A stretch of DNA of 64,000 nucleotides. Source: Bernardetiaceae bacterium (GTDB taxonomy: Bacteria; Bacteroidota; Bacteroidia; Cytophagales; Thermoflexibacteraceae). Of the stretch, positions 9,532 to 18,180 are shown in pieces; the first letter of the stretch is position 1, and every line of letters begins with the position of its first letter. Where the stretch lies: positions 26,677 through 90,676 of the forward strand of contig JANWWZ010000012.1 in assembly GCA_025057115.1 (NCBI GenBank), read 5' to 3'. Below the pieces are notes generated by a model, which saw only the letters and a program-made list of their open reading frames with translations, made no database searches and was not told where the DNA came from. The position numbers and the translations under genes are program-made.

Positions 9532-9736
9532 AACTTCTAAATGATTTTCTACAAGGATTTAGTTAAAATAATTGCTTTGGCACAAGAGAGCAAATTGCAT
9601 TTGCGGAAAATTGCTGTGCTTCAAAAATGAGACACCCTGGCTTAGTTTTTCCCAGTTTCCTGACAAAGAATCTCCTGCAAGTAAGGAATTGTACAAAATC
9701 AGTAACCAAAGTTACATTCCTGATTGGCAAACGCAT

Positions 9737-9744
9737 TAACTTTG
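9737..9744 (+). promoter_or_regulatory. Candidate -7 box before the DUF4296 gene
   Basis: TAACTTTG is an exact TAnnTTTG match lying 5 bases before the preferred ATG at 9750. Transcription from it would start at about the ATG, giving a nearly leaderless message. I could not find a well-spaced TTG. Confidence 0.35.
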
Positions 9745-9749
9745 TGCCC

Positions 9750-10103
9750 ATGCGTCGTGGTTTGGGTTGGGGAATGATTTGCATTGCCATGCTAGGGGGG
9801 TGGAGTTGCTCTCAGAAAGAACACGCACCACCGAGGGAGGGCGTGTTGCCGTTGCCTACAATAGCCTCCATCCTTGCTGATATTCATTTGGCAGAAGCAG
9901 CAGTAGCTATGCAAGCCCTCACCTTTCAAGAATCCCTTTCGCGGTACGATTACTACGAACGCGAAATTATGCGGCGCCATCAAACTGATACAGCTACCTA
10001 CCGGCGTTCTTATGAATTCTATGCCGCAGACGCCAATCAACTTGCCCAGTTAATGAAAATTGTAGCAGATACACTTACAGCTCGAAGAAAAGCGCTGCAC
10101 TAA
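9750..10103 (+). CDS. DUF4296 lipoprotein
   Basis: A 117-residue protein when started at the ATG at 9750. This start is chosen because it gives a proper lipoprotein signal: MRRG, a hydrophobic run and the lipobox GGWSC. The longer frame from 9627 would bury that signal 41 residues inside the chain. The mature part has the DUF4296 pattern: ILADIHLAEAAV, then a helical pair with YYEREIMRRHQTD, and it ends in another helix. The protein is expected to be anchored in a membrane facing the periplasm. The function is unknown. It lies just upstream of tatD (24 bases) and may be co-transcribed with it. Confidence 0.75.
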   Translation: MRRGLGWGMICIAMLGGWSCSQKEHAPPREGVLPLPTIASILADIHLAEAAVAMQALTFQESLSRYDYYEREIMRRHQTDTATYRRSYEFYAADANQLAQLMKIVADTLTARRKALH

Positions 10104-10127
10104 TCTGTGGTAAATTCAACTGAGAAA

Positions 10128-10937
10128 ATGATCACTGACACACACGCTCATATTTACTCTCATCAGTTTGATAATGACCGCAAGAACGTCCTCCAGCAGG
10201 CTTTTGCTGTGGGAGTCGACAAAATTTTAATGCCTAACATAGATAGCCAGTCCATAGAAGGAATGATGCAACTGGTAGAGCAATATCCTGAAAAATGCTT
10301 TCCGATGATGGGGTTGCATCCTTGTTCAATAGATGCTCACTTTGAAAAAGAACTTCAGACAATTGAAAGTTGGTTGAATAAGTATCCCTTTGTAGCTGTT
10401 GGGGAAATGGGGCTGGACTTGTACTGGGATAAAACCTATTTTGAACAGCAAAAAGAAGCTTTTCGCATCCAAGCCGAGTGGGCAAAAAAGCACAGTCTGC
10501 CGCTGGTAGTGCACTGCCGCGAGGCAATGGCAGAAACGCTATCCTTGTTAGAAAGTCTATCAGATGAAAACCTCTTTGGCGTATTGCATTGCTTTACTGG
10601 TACAGTGGAAGAAGCTAAGCGATTGTATGCAATCAATTTTCGAGTGGGGATTGGAGGAGTAGTTACCTACCAAAAAGGAGATTTAGCCTCGACGGTAGCG
10701 CAGATTCCTGTGGAGCAAATTGTGTTGGAAACTGATAGTCCTTACTTGGCTCCAGTGCCTTATCGAGGCAAACGCAATCAACCTGCTTATTTAACTCTCA
10801 TTGCTCAAAAAGTAGCAGAGGCAAAACAAGTTCCTTTGTCTGATTTAGCGGAGCAGACAACAAAAAATGCGTTGCGTTTGTTTTTTGAGCGACAGGCAGC
10901 AATAATGCCCACAACTGCTTATACAGCCAGCAGCTAG
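10128..10937 (+). CDS. tatD: TatD family metal-dependent hydrolase
   Basis: A 269-residue TIM-barrel metal-dependent DNase of the TatD family. The metal ligands are visible: HAH at residues 6-8, the Glu of GEMGLD, the His of VVHCREA, the His of VLHCFTG and the Asp of LETDSPYLAP. The ATG at 10128 is preferred to the GTG at 10107 because the family begins directly with the first strand (MITDTHAH). The length is normal. Family members act on 3' ends of DNA in repair, but the physiological substrate is uncertain. The last 15 residues (AIMPTTAYTASS) are not conserved. Confidence 0.92.
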   Translation: MITDTHAHIYSHQFDNDRKNVLQQAFAVGVDKILMPNIDSQSIEGMMQLVEQYPEKCFPMMGLHPCSIDAHFEKELQTIESWLNKYPFVAVGEMGLDLYWDKTYFEQQKEAFRIQAEWAKKHSLPLVVHCREAMAETLSLLESLSDENLFGVLHCFTGTVEEAKRLYAINFRVGIGGVVTYQKGDLASTVAQIPVEQIVLETDSPYLAPVPYRGKRNQPAYLTLIAQKVAEAKQVPLSDLAEQTTKNALRLFFERQAAIMPTTAYTASS

Positions 10938-10939
10938 TA

Positions 10940-10947
10940 TATATTTG
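10940..10947 (+). promoter_or_regulatory. Candidate -7 box of the haem A/oxidase cluster
   Basis: TATATTTG exactly fits TAnnTTTG and lies 20 bases before the ctaA start. No clear TTG sits at the expected distance upstream. Confidence 0.4.
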
Positions 10948-10967
10948 CTCAAAAATTTTTCAATCTG

Positions 10968-11951
10968 ATGCAGCAGGCTTTCCGTCGGTTTGGCTTTATT
11001 ACGGTGGTAGCAGTTTACTTGCTCATTTTAGTGGGAGCCATTGTGCGTAGCACAGGCTCGGGAATGGGCTGCCCTGACTGGCCTAAGTGCTTTGGTCGAT
11101 GGATTCCCCCTACGCATGTAAGTCAGTTGCCGCCGAACTATAAAACCATTTTCAAAGTACAAGGCAAAGAAATTGCCGATTTTGACCCTTTTAAAACTTG
11201 GATGGAATATCTCAACCGATTGTTAGGCGTATTCATTGGCATTCTTGTCTTCATTACCTTTTTACTTTCAGCAAGCTACTTCCGCCGCGATAGAATGATA
11301 TTTTATCTTTCGCTAGCGGTCCTTGTTCTTACTGGCTTTCAAGGATGGCTTGGCTCGGTAGTGGTGGCTACCAACCTTGCACCTTTGATGATTACTCTGC
11401 ACATGCTAACAGCCTTGCTAATTGTATCAGTGCTCATTTACGCGGTTGCTCGTGCCCATACGGGTTACATTGCCATTGAAAGCATCCCCGAAAAGAGCAA
11501 GATTAACACAATTTTATTGATAGGCTTGCTGATGGGAGTGCTGCAGATTGCGTTAGGCACTCAAGTCAGGGAAGCAGTAGACCGAATTGCTCAGCAGATG
11601 CATTATCTGGGTCGAGAAACATGGATTGAGCAGATAGGTTTGCCGTTTTATATACATCGCACTTATTCCTTGTTGATTTTAGCAGTGCATGCATATTTAG
11701 CATGGCTATTGCGCCGCAATGCATCTCATCGCGGAACTCTCGTTTTTTGGTCTCAAATACTTACAGGGCTTATTGCAGGGGAAATTCTCACTGGTGCAGC
11801 AATGGCTTATTTGGCTATTCCTGCTGTTTTGCAACCTGTTCATTTGCTACTGGCAACTTTGATGTTTGGCATTCAGTTTTGGTTAGCGCTTCTACTGAAT
11901 AGGGAGCGGGTATTTAGAACGGCAAACTCATATTCTTCAGTAGTGGTTTAA
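10968..11951 (+). CDS. ctaA: Haem A synthase
   Basis: A 327-residue inner-membrane enzyme (COX15/CtaA) that oxidises the haem O methyl group to give haem A for cytochrome oxidase. About eight hydrophobic segments are visible. The family motif after the first helix is present (STGSGMGCPDWPKCFG, containing the conserved cysteine pair), as are the haem-ligand histidines in ITLHMLTALL, FYIHRTYSLL with LAVHAYLAW, and LQPVHLLLATL. It is first in a run of eight co-directional genes with short gaps for oxidase biogenesis, and is followed by ctaB after 15 bases. The structural genes for subunits I and II are not in the window. Confidence 0.93.
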   Translation: MQQAFRRFGFITVVAVYLLILVGAIVRSTGSGMGCPDWPKCFGRWIPPTHVSQLPPNYKTIFKVQGKEIADFDPFKTWMEYLNRLLGVFIGILVFITFLLSASYFRRDRMIFYLSLAVLVLTGFQGWLGSVVVATNLAPLMITLHMLTALLIVSVLIYAVARAHTGYIAIESIPEKSKINTILLIGLLMGVLQIALGTQVREAVDRIAQQMHYLGRETWIEQIGLPFYIHRTYSLLILAVHAYLAWLLRRNASHRGTLVFWSQILTGLIAGEILTGAAMAYLAIPAVLQPVHLLLATLMFGIQFWLALLLNRERVFRTANSYSSVVV

Positions 11952-11966
11952 ATACATTTTTTGCTA

Positions 11967-12854
11967 ATGTCTGTACAAATTATTGTGGTGTCAAACTTAG
12001 TCTTAAAAGCCAAGCACTACCTTGCCTTGTTAAAATTGCGCCTTTCGATGTTGGTAGTGTTTTCGGCAGCCTTTGGGTATTTGCTAGCGGCATCGACCGA
12101 TCTCAACCAGCTTTCATTTATTGCTTTCTGCGCAGGCAGTTTTTTGATTACTGGCGCTGCTAATGCAATTAATCAAATCATGGAACGGGACTTAGACAAG
12201 CTCATGCGCCGCACAGCAAACCGTCCGCTCCCTATAGGTGCTCTCAGCCCTAAAGAAGCAAGTGTTTGCGCCATTGTGCTGGCAATTACAGGACTGGTAT
12301 TACTGCTAATTTTTGCAAACGTTTTTAGCGCAGTCTTGGCATTGCTTTCTTTAATTTTATATGCTTTTGTTTATACGCCTTTAAAGCAAAAAACCGCCGC
12401 TTCTGTATTTGTAGGAGCTTTCCCAGGCGCCTTTCCGCCTCTAATTGGTTGGATAGCTGCTAAAAATGACCTTGCTCCAGAAGCCTTATCAATTTTTGCT
12501 ATTCAGTTCATTTGGCAATTTCCTCACTTTTGGTCCATTGCATGGATAGCCGACCAAGACTATCAACGGGCTGGCTTTAAGTTACTTCCCTCTGGCGGGA
12601 ACAAGGACTTCAACACAGCGTTTTACATAGCCATCTATACCTTGTTTCTCATTCCACTGGGCATGCTACCTATGCAGTTTGGCATCACGGGAGTAACTTC
12701 GGCAGTAGTAGCCGTTACGTGCGGAGTACTCTTTCTACTTCAGAGTATTCGCCTGCTATGGAAGCTCAGCGATAGTGCTGCTAAAAGCATCATGTTTGCT
12801 TCTTTTCTCTACTTGCCGATAGTGCAAATTGCTTTTCTATTAGATAAGATCTAA
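11967..12854 (+). CDS. ctaB: Protoheme IX farnesyltransferase (haem O synthase)
   Basis: A membrane prenyltransferase of the UbiA superfamily that adds farnesyl to haem B to make haem O, the substrate of CtaA. The first Asp-rich motif is seen as NAINQIMERDLDKLMRRT, followed by NRPLPIGALSP. The second conserved loop contains DQDYQRAGFKLLP. About nine hydrophobic helices are present. The ATG at 11967 is taken; a TTG two codons earlier is also possible. The gene sits between ctaA and the oxidase subunits, consistent with haem A supply to this oxidase. Confidence 0.93.
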   Translation: MSVQIIVVSNLVLKAKHYLALLKLRLSMLVVFSAAFGYLLAASTDLNQLSFIAFCAGSFLITGAANAINQIMERDLDKLMRRTANRPLPIGALSPKEASVCAIVLAITGLVLLLIFANVFSAVLALLSLILYAFVYTPLKQKTAASVFVGAFPGAFPPLIGWIAAKNDLAPEALSIFAIQFIWQFPHFWSIAWIADQDYQRAGFKLLPSGGNKDFNTAFYIAIYTLFLIPLGMLPMQFGITGVTSAVVAVTCGVLFLLQSIRLLWKLSDSAAKSIMFASFLYLPIVQIAFLLDKI

Positions 12855-12868
12855 ACCTGTTTTTCCAT

Positions 12869-13474
12869 ATGTCCATTCGTTCCAATATCACGCCTAAGAC
12901 AAGGGAACAGCCAACGCCCACCCTGGCTATGCATCCCAAAAAATTTGCTCTTTGGCTGTTCATTGTTAGCATCATCATGCTTTTTGCTGGTCTGACGAGT
13001 GCGTATATTGTGCGCCGAGCAGAAGGCAATTGGCTAGAATTTGAACTACCGCGCATTTTCTACTACAGTACAGCAGTAATCATTATCAGCAGTCTAACCA
13101 TGCATTGGGCATACGTAAGTGCCAAGAAAGACGAATTAGGGAAACTCAAAGCAGGTTTGTGGCTTACTTTTCTTTTGGGAGTAGTGTTTTTAGTGCTGCA
13201 GTGGTTGGGTTGGGTAGAATTGGTGGAGATGGGAGTGTTTTTTGCAGGCAGTCAGTCTAATCCAGCAGGTTCGTTTTTATACGTACTCTCTGGGCTGCAC
13301 GGCTTGCATTTAATCGGTGGAATCATTTTTTTGCTGATTATCTTAGCTGCTGCTATAAGACTGGAAATCCATAGCAAGGCTATGGTCAGGCTGGAAATGT
13401 GTGCTACTTATTGGCACTTCATGGATATACTCTGGGTTTATTTGTTTGTATTTTTGCTAGTGAATGGGATTTGA
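12869..13474 (+). CDS. Cytochrome c oxidase subunit III family protein (first copy)
   Basis: A 201-residue haem-copper oxidase subunit III homologue with about five membrane segments. Recognisable pieces are LWLFIVSIIMLFAGLTSAYIV at the start, LSGLHGLHLIGGIIF with its conserved His pair, and the C-terminal YWHFMDILWVYLFVFL. The lack of the first two helices of the long form is normal for the bacterial five-helix type. A second, different subunit III follows directly. Such tandem subunit III genes are common in Bacteroidota oxidase clusters. No catalytic metal is bound by this subunit. Confidence 0.88.
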   Translation: MSIRSNITPKTREQPTPTLAMHPKKFALWLFIVSIIMLFAGLTSAYIVRRAEGNWLEFELPRIFYYSTAVIIISSLTMHWAYVSAKKDELGKLKAGLWLTFLLGVVFLVLQWLGWVELVEMGVFFAGSQSNPAGSFLYVLSGLHGLHLIGGIIFLLIILAAAIRLEIHSKAMVRLEMCATYWHFMDILWVYLFVFLLVNGI

Positions 13475-13484
13475 GATAACTTTG
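13454..13484 (+). promoter_or_regulatory. Candidate internal promoter before the second subunit III gene
   Basis: TTG (13454-13456), a 20-base spacer and TAACTTTG (13477-13484) match the Bacteroidota consensus, 32 bases upstream of the ATG at 13516. The TTG lies inside the end of the preceding gene. Confidence 0.5.
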
Positions 13485-13515
13485 AACGCACCATAACTTA
13501 CCTTAACTTGAACTT

Positions 13516-14256
13516 ATGTCCACTGTAGCTGTACCGAAAAAGCGCTCTGTTTGGGATGGCGGTGTCTCGCCCATGAATGTCAGCTATGGAAAGCTGATGA
13601 TGTGGTTTTTCTTACTTTCAGATGCCTTTACTTTCTCAGGGTTGTTAATTACTTACGGCTTACTGCGCTACTCGCACCCTTCCTACGAAGGAGACCATAG
13701 CCAATTTACCTTCTCCACAGCATATTGGCCTATCCCTGAGAAGGTTTTTGCAGCAGTGCCTTTCTTTGAAGGGGTGCATTTGCCCCTTGTCTTTGTAGGT
13801 ATCATGACTTTTATTCTCATCTTGAGCAGCGTAACAATGGTCCTTGCAGTAGAAGCAGGGCATAGAATGGACCAAAAAGATGTAGAAAAATGGATGCTAT
13901 GGACTATTTTAGGAGGTATTGCTTTTCTTAGCTGCCAAGCATGGGAATGGACACACTTCATTCATGGCGAACCGCCAGGTACTCTCATGCCCGATGGTAC
14001 AGTGTTCATGGGTGCTAATTTGAAGCAAAACCAGTATGGCCCCCCTGCATTTGCTGATTTGTTTTTCTTTATCACTGGTTTTCATGGATTTCACGTATTC
14101 AGTGGCGTGTTGCTCAACATCATCATTTTTTACCAAGTAGCTACAGGGGTTATGCACCGCCGTGGCCACTATGAAATGGTAGAAAAAGTAGGGCTCTACT
14201 GGCACTTTGTAGACTTGGTATGGGTATTTGTGTTCACCTTTTTCTATTTGATTTAA
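13516..14256 (+). CDS. Cytochrome c oxidase subunit III (second copy)
   Basis: A 246-residue subunit III with about five to six membrane helices. It has the canonical C-terminal motifs ITGFHGFHVFSGV and GLYWHFVDLVWVFVFTFFY, and begins with a polar tail then MMWFFLLSDAFTFSGLLITYG. Relative to the first copy it has a larger soluble insert (residues about 50-75 and 145-175, including PDGTVFMGANLKQNQYG) and more complete family features, so it is probably the structural subunit of the oxidase. It overlaps nothing and is followed two bases later by the subunit IV gene. Confidence 0.9.
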   Translation: MSTVAVPKKRSVWDGGVSPMNVSYGKLMMWFFLLSDAFTFSGLLITYGLLRYSHPSYEGDHSQFTFSTAYWPIPEKVFAAVPFFEGVHLPLVFVGIMTFILILSSVTMVLAVEAGHRMDQKDVEKWMLWTILGGIAFLSCQAWEWTHFIHGEPPGTLMPDGTVFMGANLKQNQYGPPAFADLFFFITGFHGFHVFSGVLLNIIIFYQVATGVMHRRGHYEMVEKVGLYWHFVDLVWVFVFTFFYLI

Positions 14257-14258
14257 AT

Positions 14259-14561
14259 ATGGCACACAGTGAAAATTTAACACCCGAGCAAGCACATAAA
14301 GCCGCTGTTAAGCGCATTTTAACAGTTACGGGTATCTTAGCGGGTGTAACTGCCCTAGAATTCGCCATGGCTTTTACTATGCCTGCAGGCATGGGACGCA
14401 ACATGATATTCGTGTTAATGACCTTTGTCAAGGCGTTTTATATTGTAGCTGAGTTCATGCACTTGCGCTATGAAGTAAAAGTACTGGTGTTGTCTATCAT
14501 ACTTCCTTGTGTGTTTTTAGTGTGGTTAGTAGTTGCACTTCTACTAGAAGGGGCGTACTGA
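14259..14561 (+). CDS. Cytochrome c oxidase subunit IV-like protein
   Basis: A 100-residue membrane protein with three hydrophobic segments, of the prokaryotic subunit IV type. The segment MTFVKAFYIVAEFMHLRYE, containing the AEFMHL core, is the most conserved part of this family. The ATG at 14259 is chosen because it follows the upstream stop by two bases. A longer frame from 14220 would overlap the previous gene. It likely stabilises the oxidase rather than taking part in catalysis. Confidence 0.85.
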   Translation: MAHSENLTPEQAHKAAVKRILTVTGILAGVTALEFAMAFTMPAGMGRNMIFVLMTFVKAFYIVAEFMHLRYEVKVLVLSIILPCVFLVWLVVALLLEGAY

Positions 14562-14577
14562 CTATACCTCTACCGCT

Positions 14578-15249
14578 ATGAATAAAAAAGCTCTGCTAAA
14601 AGCCGGCGCACTTATTGTAATATTGGTGTTGCCGGTTTTAGTGTTTTTTTTCCTAAGAGGTTTCGGTGAAAATCAGTATGCTTTGCCGATACTCAATCCA
14701 GCGTCGGCAGATTGCCCACCTAACAAAATTGACAGCATCCACCGAGTTCCCAGTTTCTCCTTTCTTAACCAAGACAGCGCAATTTTTACTGATCGGGACT
14801 TGGAAGGGAAAATTTACGTAGCAGATTTCTTTTTTACTCGCTGCCCAGATATTTGCCTTGCCATGTCTTCGGAACTTGCCCGCGTGCAGGAAGCTATAAA
14901 AAACTATCCAGAAGTAGTAATTCTATCTCATACAGTTGATCCCCTCTATGACAGAGCGCATGTATTGAAGGCATATGCTAAGCAATATGGCGCCATTCCT
15001 GGAAAATGGATATTTCTCACAGGAGATAAGGCAGCTATTTATCACCAAGCGCGTTGCGGTTACTTTATAGCTACCCGACCTGCTAGCTCCGATACTACCA
15101 TAGACTTTATCCACAGCGATAAATTTGTGCTGGTAGACAAAGAAAAACGCATCAGAGGGTACTATAGTGGTACCCGCCGCCAAGATGTAGATCGTCTCAT
15201 CACTGAAATTCAAGTCCTGCTTGCCGAGTACAAAAACAAAACCCAGTAA
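14578..15249 (+). CDS. SCO1/SenC family copper chaperone
   Basis: A 223-residue thioredoxin-fold protein that delivers copper to the CuA site of oxidase subunit II. A single N-terminal membrane anchor (residues about 8-27) places the domain in the periplasm. The copper motif is CPDIC in FFTRCPDICLAMS, and the distal His ligand is in FIHSDKFVLVDKE. The usual CPxxCP motif lacks its second Pro here, a tolerated variation. It lies downstream of the subunit IV gene and upstream of the DUF420 protein, as in other members of the phylum. Confidence 0.9.
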   Translation: MNKKALLKAGALIVILVLPVLVFFFLRGFGENQYALPILNPASADCPPNKIDSIHRVPSFSFLNQDSAIFTDRDLEGKIYVADFFFTRCPDICLAMSSELARVQEAIKNYPEVVILSHTVDPLYDRAHVLKAYAKQYGAIPGKWIFLTGDKAAIYHQARCGYFIATRPASSDTTIDFIHSDKFVLVDKEKRIRGYYSGTRRQDVDRLITEIQVLLAEYKNKTQ

Positions 15250-15311
15250 TAAGGTGTTCTTTCTTTCAGAAGGCAAACTAATATTTCCAAAGACATAAAA
15301 CTGTGCAAGCC

Positions 15312-15905
15312 ATGTTGCCAACTCAACAAATTACCTCCAAACAAGACAAGCGATATCTGACCGCTATTTCTATTATTTCCATTTTGATACCAATAGTAGT
15401 TGCTTTTTTATTGCTTGTGCCTCAGACAGGCAAACTAGGCAATATAGATGTATCACTCTTGCCTCATGTGAATGCTGTTCTTAACACCGCTACTTCGCTT
15501 TGTTTAATGTTAGCTTTATTTTTTATCAAAAATCGCAACCAAGAAGCACACCGCTGGTTAATGACGATTGCTTTTGTACTTTCTTGCTTTTTTCTGGTCT
15601 CATATGTGGTTTATCACTACCAAGCAGCCCCTACTAAATTTGGCGATGAAAACGGCGACGGCATTTTGTCCCAAGCAGAACTAGCCCAAATAGGAATTTG
15701 GCGCAGCATCTATTTGTTTGTGTTGATAACTCACATCGCTCTGGCAGCAATTGTAGTGCCTTTCGTACTGACAGCATTTTATTTTGCTTGGACAAGGCAA
15801 TTTGCCCGCCACAGGAGAGTAGTAAAATGGGCATTTCCCATTTGGTTGTATGTAGCAATTACAGGAGTGCTAACCTATTTCATGATTAGTCCTTATTACG
15901 TATGA
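15312..15905 (+). CDS. DUF420/CtaM-like membrane protein with an EF-hand-like loop
   Basis: A 197-residue membrane protein with five or six helices of the DUF420 family, relatives of which (CtaM) are needed for oxidase maturation in Gram-positives. The family core is visible in NTATSLCLMLALFFIKN, AHRWLMTIAFVLSC and THIALAAIVVPFVL, with the conserved His residues. Between helices, residues 112-123 (bases 15645-15680) read DENGDGILSQAE, a perfect EF-hand loop pattern, flanked by PTKFG and LAQIG. The ATG is preferred, although a GTG three codons upstream is possible. The gene overlaps the next one by four bases. Confidence 0.85.
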   Translation: MLPTQQITSKQDKRYLTAISIISILIPIVVAFLLLVPQTGKLGNIDVSLLPHVNAVLNTATSLCLMLALFFIKNRNQEAHRWLMTIAFVLSCFFLVSYVVYHYQAAPTKFGDENGDGILSQAELAQIGIWRSIYLFVLITHIALAAIVVPFVLTAFYFAWTRQFARHRRVVKWAFPIWLYVAITGVLTYFMISPYYV

Positions 15906-16192
15906 AAAAGTTCATCGTTGCGCTCTTGCTAGTGATGCTTAGCATAAGCATAACTCCTCAACTGGCTCAAGGGCAATGTGCCATGTGCCGCGCTACTGTT
16001 GAAAACAACATCAGCAACGGTACCAGCAGAGTTGGCAGGGGACTAAACACCGGCATTCTTTACTTAATGAGCATACCTTACCTTGCCTTTGCTGTGATAG
16101 CGTATTTGTGGTATCAACAAAGCAAAGCTCAAAGAGCTAAAAAAATGATGATTGAGCAAAGGTTGCGCAATGCAGGCGTTCGTTTTTCTTGA
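15902..16192 (+). CDS. Small membrane protein of the oxidase cluster
   Basis: A 96-residue protein with a signal peptide (about residues 1-24, ending AQGQ), then a short segment with a close cysteine pair (CAMC), one membrane helix (ILYLMSIPYLAFAVIAYLWY) and a basic tail. It starts inside the stop of the DUF420 gene (ATGA overlap) and is followed by a terminator, so it is the last gene of the cluster. The CxxC facing the periplasm could bind metal or act in redox chemistry during oxidase assembly, but that is inference from place and motif. I know no firm function. Confidence 0.7.
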   Translation: MKKFIVALLLVMLSISITPQLAQGQCAMCRATVENNISNGTSRVGRGLNTGILYLMSIPYLAFAVIAYLWYQQSKAQRAKKMMIEQRLRNAGVRFS

Positions 16193-16247
16193 TTTTTGTA
16201 TTCAAATCAAAAAACGTCGTTGAAAAAATAACAATCTTGCAAGATAC

Positions 16248-16286
16248 TCCTCCGCTGTTTAGTAATAAAAGCGGCGGAGGATTTTT
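16248..16286 (+). terminator. Rho-independent terminator of the oxidase cluster
   Basis: TCCTCCGC (16248-16255) pairs with GCGGAGGA (16274-16281) and is followed by TTTTT. It lies between the convergent ends of the oxidase cluster and the serine-synthesis fusion gene. Confidence 0.7.
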
Positions 16287-16290
16287 CGTA

Positions 16291-18180
16291 TCAGTACAGT
16301 ACTCGGAATTTGATGGTATTTTCAATGGCTTTCAGGTCTCTGATGACATCTTTGTTATAAGCTTTGTCGATGTCAGTGATGACGTAGCCAATTTTTTCGT
16401 TGGTTTTTAAGTACTGCCCTACAATGTTAATTTGATGTTTTGCTAGCACATTGTTAATTTGAGCCAAAATGCCGTAAACATTTTTGTGAATGTGGATGAG
16501 TCGGTGAGCATTGGCAAGTACAGGCAACTGAATGTTGGGAAAATTAACACTCATGAAAGTGTTACCTGTGTTGATGTACTCAATGATTTTATTAGGTACA
16601 AACTGGGCAATATTGTACTGCGCTTCTATAGTGCTGCCTCCGATATGAGGAGTCAAAATGACGTTTTTCATTCCTCGCAAGGGGGAGATAAATTCCTCTT
16701 TGTTGTTTTTGGGTTCTTGAGGAAAAACGTCTAAAGCAGCTCCACGCACTTTTCCAGATTTAAGTGCTTCTACCAAAGCATCGATATCTACCACTTCACC
16801 GCGGGCTAGGTTGAGAAAAATCACTCCGTCTTTCATTTGAGCAAACTCGGCAGCCCCAATTAAGTGGCGGTTTTCTTTTCGCCCATCCACGTGCAGGGAA
16901 ATGACATCAGCTATGTTGAGCACTTCGCGCATAGTGCGGCACTTTTGGGCTTTTCCAATGGCGAGTTTATCCACAATGTCGTAAAAATATACGTCCATGC
17001 CGAGGGCTTCAGCTACTACAGAAAGTTGCGAGCCAATATTGCCGTATCCGATAATGCCTAATTTTTTGCCTCGCACTTCATAGCTATTGGCTGCAGACTT
17101 ATCCCACTTACCAGCGTGCATTGCTGCAATTTTATCAGGAAGGTTGCGCATGAGCAGGATGATTTCGCCAATGGCAAGTTCTACCACGCTGCGCGTGTTG
17201 CTGTAGGGAGCATTGAAAACAGCCACCCCGCGATCAAGGCATGCTTCTAGATCTATCTGGTTAGTGCCAATGCAAAATGCTCCTATTGCCATGAGGCGGT
17301 TGGCGTGTTGAAGAACGCGCCGCGTGACATTGGTTTTAGACCGAATGCACAGGATAGAAACATCGCGAATTTTTTCACATAATTCATCTTCGTCTAAAGC
17401 AGAGCTGATGATTTCGACATTATATCCTTCTTCTTTGAAAATACGAGTTGCCTCACTGTGAATATTTTCTAAAATTAGAACATTAATTCGGCTTTTAGGG
17501 TAAGAAATAGCCATTGGCAATTTGTTCACGTAGAGAAATTCATCTAAACTAGGCGTTATATGGTCAGCAACGCTAGTGACGCTTTCTCGCACTACATTTT
17601 CGGTAAATGCGTAGAAACTATTAGCCAGCCCTGCTTTTCGCATTTGGTAATCTGTATAGCCATCGCCAATGACATACACTTCCCCTTTTAAGTTAAGAGC
17701 GGCTAGTTGGGTTACCTTGCCATCATCATGAGCCAGAGGAATATCGTCGCGAAAACCGATGATGTTGCCTTTTTCATCAAAAATAAATTCATTGGCATAC
17801 ACATTCTCTGGCTTAATGCCGTATTCGGAAACTACAGGTACGATAAATTCTTTAAATCCACTAGAAATAATTAAAATGTTGTCAGCATAAGTATCAAAAA
17901 AAATTCGGTTGCGTTTAATAGAGTCCGATACTTTCAGCTTTAAAGATGCAACAAGCCGTTCTAAATGTGAGCGATTGGCATTCAATAAAGCGATGCGCTT
18001 TCTGAGAGATTCCCTAAAAGAAATTTTGCCTTCCATTCCCAAAGAAGTGAGTTCGGCTATCTGGGCTACTATCTGCTCGCGCAGGGGAGATCCATCCAAG
18101 GCAATTTCTGCCAACTCTTCCAGTGCTTCTACTTTAGTAAAGGTGCTGTCAAAATCTAAAATAAAGTACTTGGGTGTCAT
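16291..18180 (-). CDS. Fused phosphoserine phosphatase and phosphoglycerate dehydrogenase
   Basis: A 629-residue protein joining the first and last steps of serine synthesis. Residues 1-225 form a HAD phosphatase: the nucleophile motif DFDSTFTK at 8-15, IISSGF, the Lys in DDGK, and GDGYTDYQM. Residues about 230-630 form D-3-phosphoglycerate dehydrogenase, with IRSKTNVTR carrying the substrate Arg, the nucleotide-binding GIIGYGNIGSQL, and the catalytic His in LTPHIGGST. A C-terminal ACT domain (GILAQINNVLAKHQINIVG) is likely to sense serine. Single-function SerA is about 410-530 residues. Fusions of this kind occur in some Bacteroidota. The missing middle step (SerC) is not nearby. It is monocistronic and convergent with the oxidase cluster. 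Confidence 0.9.
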   Translation of the reverse strand: MTPKYFILDFDSTFTKVEALEELAEIALDGSPLREQIVAQIAELTSLGMEGKISFRESLRKRIALLNANRSHLERLVASLKLKVSDSIKRNRIFFDTYADNILIISSGFKEFIVPVVSEYGIKPENVYANEFIFDEKGNIIGFRDDIPLAHDDGKVTQLAALNLKGEVYVIGDGYTDYQMRKAGLANSFYAFTENVVRESVTSVADHITPSLDEFLYVNKLPMAISYPKSRINVLILENIHSEATRIFKEEGYNVEIISSALDEDELCEKIRDVSILCIRSKTNVTRRVLQHANRLMAIGAFCIGTNQIDLEACLDRGVAVFNAPYSNTRSVVELAIGEIILLMRNLPDKIAAMHAGKWDKSAANSYEVRGKKLGIIGYGNIGSQLSVVAEALGMDVYFYDIVDKLAIGKAQKCRTMREVLNIADVISLHVDGRKENRHLIGAAEFAQMKDGVIFLNLARGEVVDIDALVEALKSGKVRGAALDVFPQEPKNNKEEFISPLRGMKNVILTPHIGGSTIEAQYNIAQFVPNKIIEYINTGNTFMSVNFPNIQLPVLANAHRLIHIHKNVYGILAQINNVLAKHQINIVGQYLKTNEKIGYVITDIDKAYNKDVIRDLKAIENTIKFRVLY

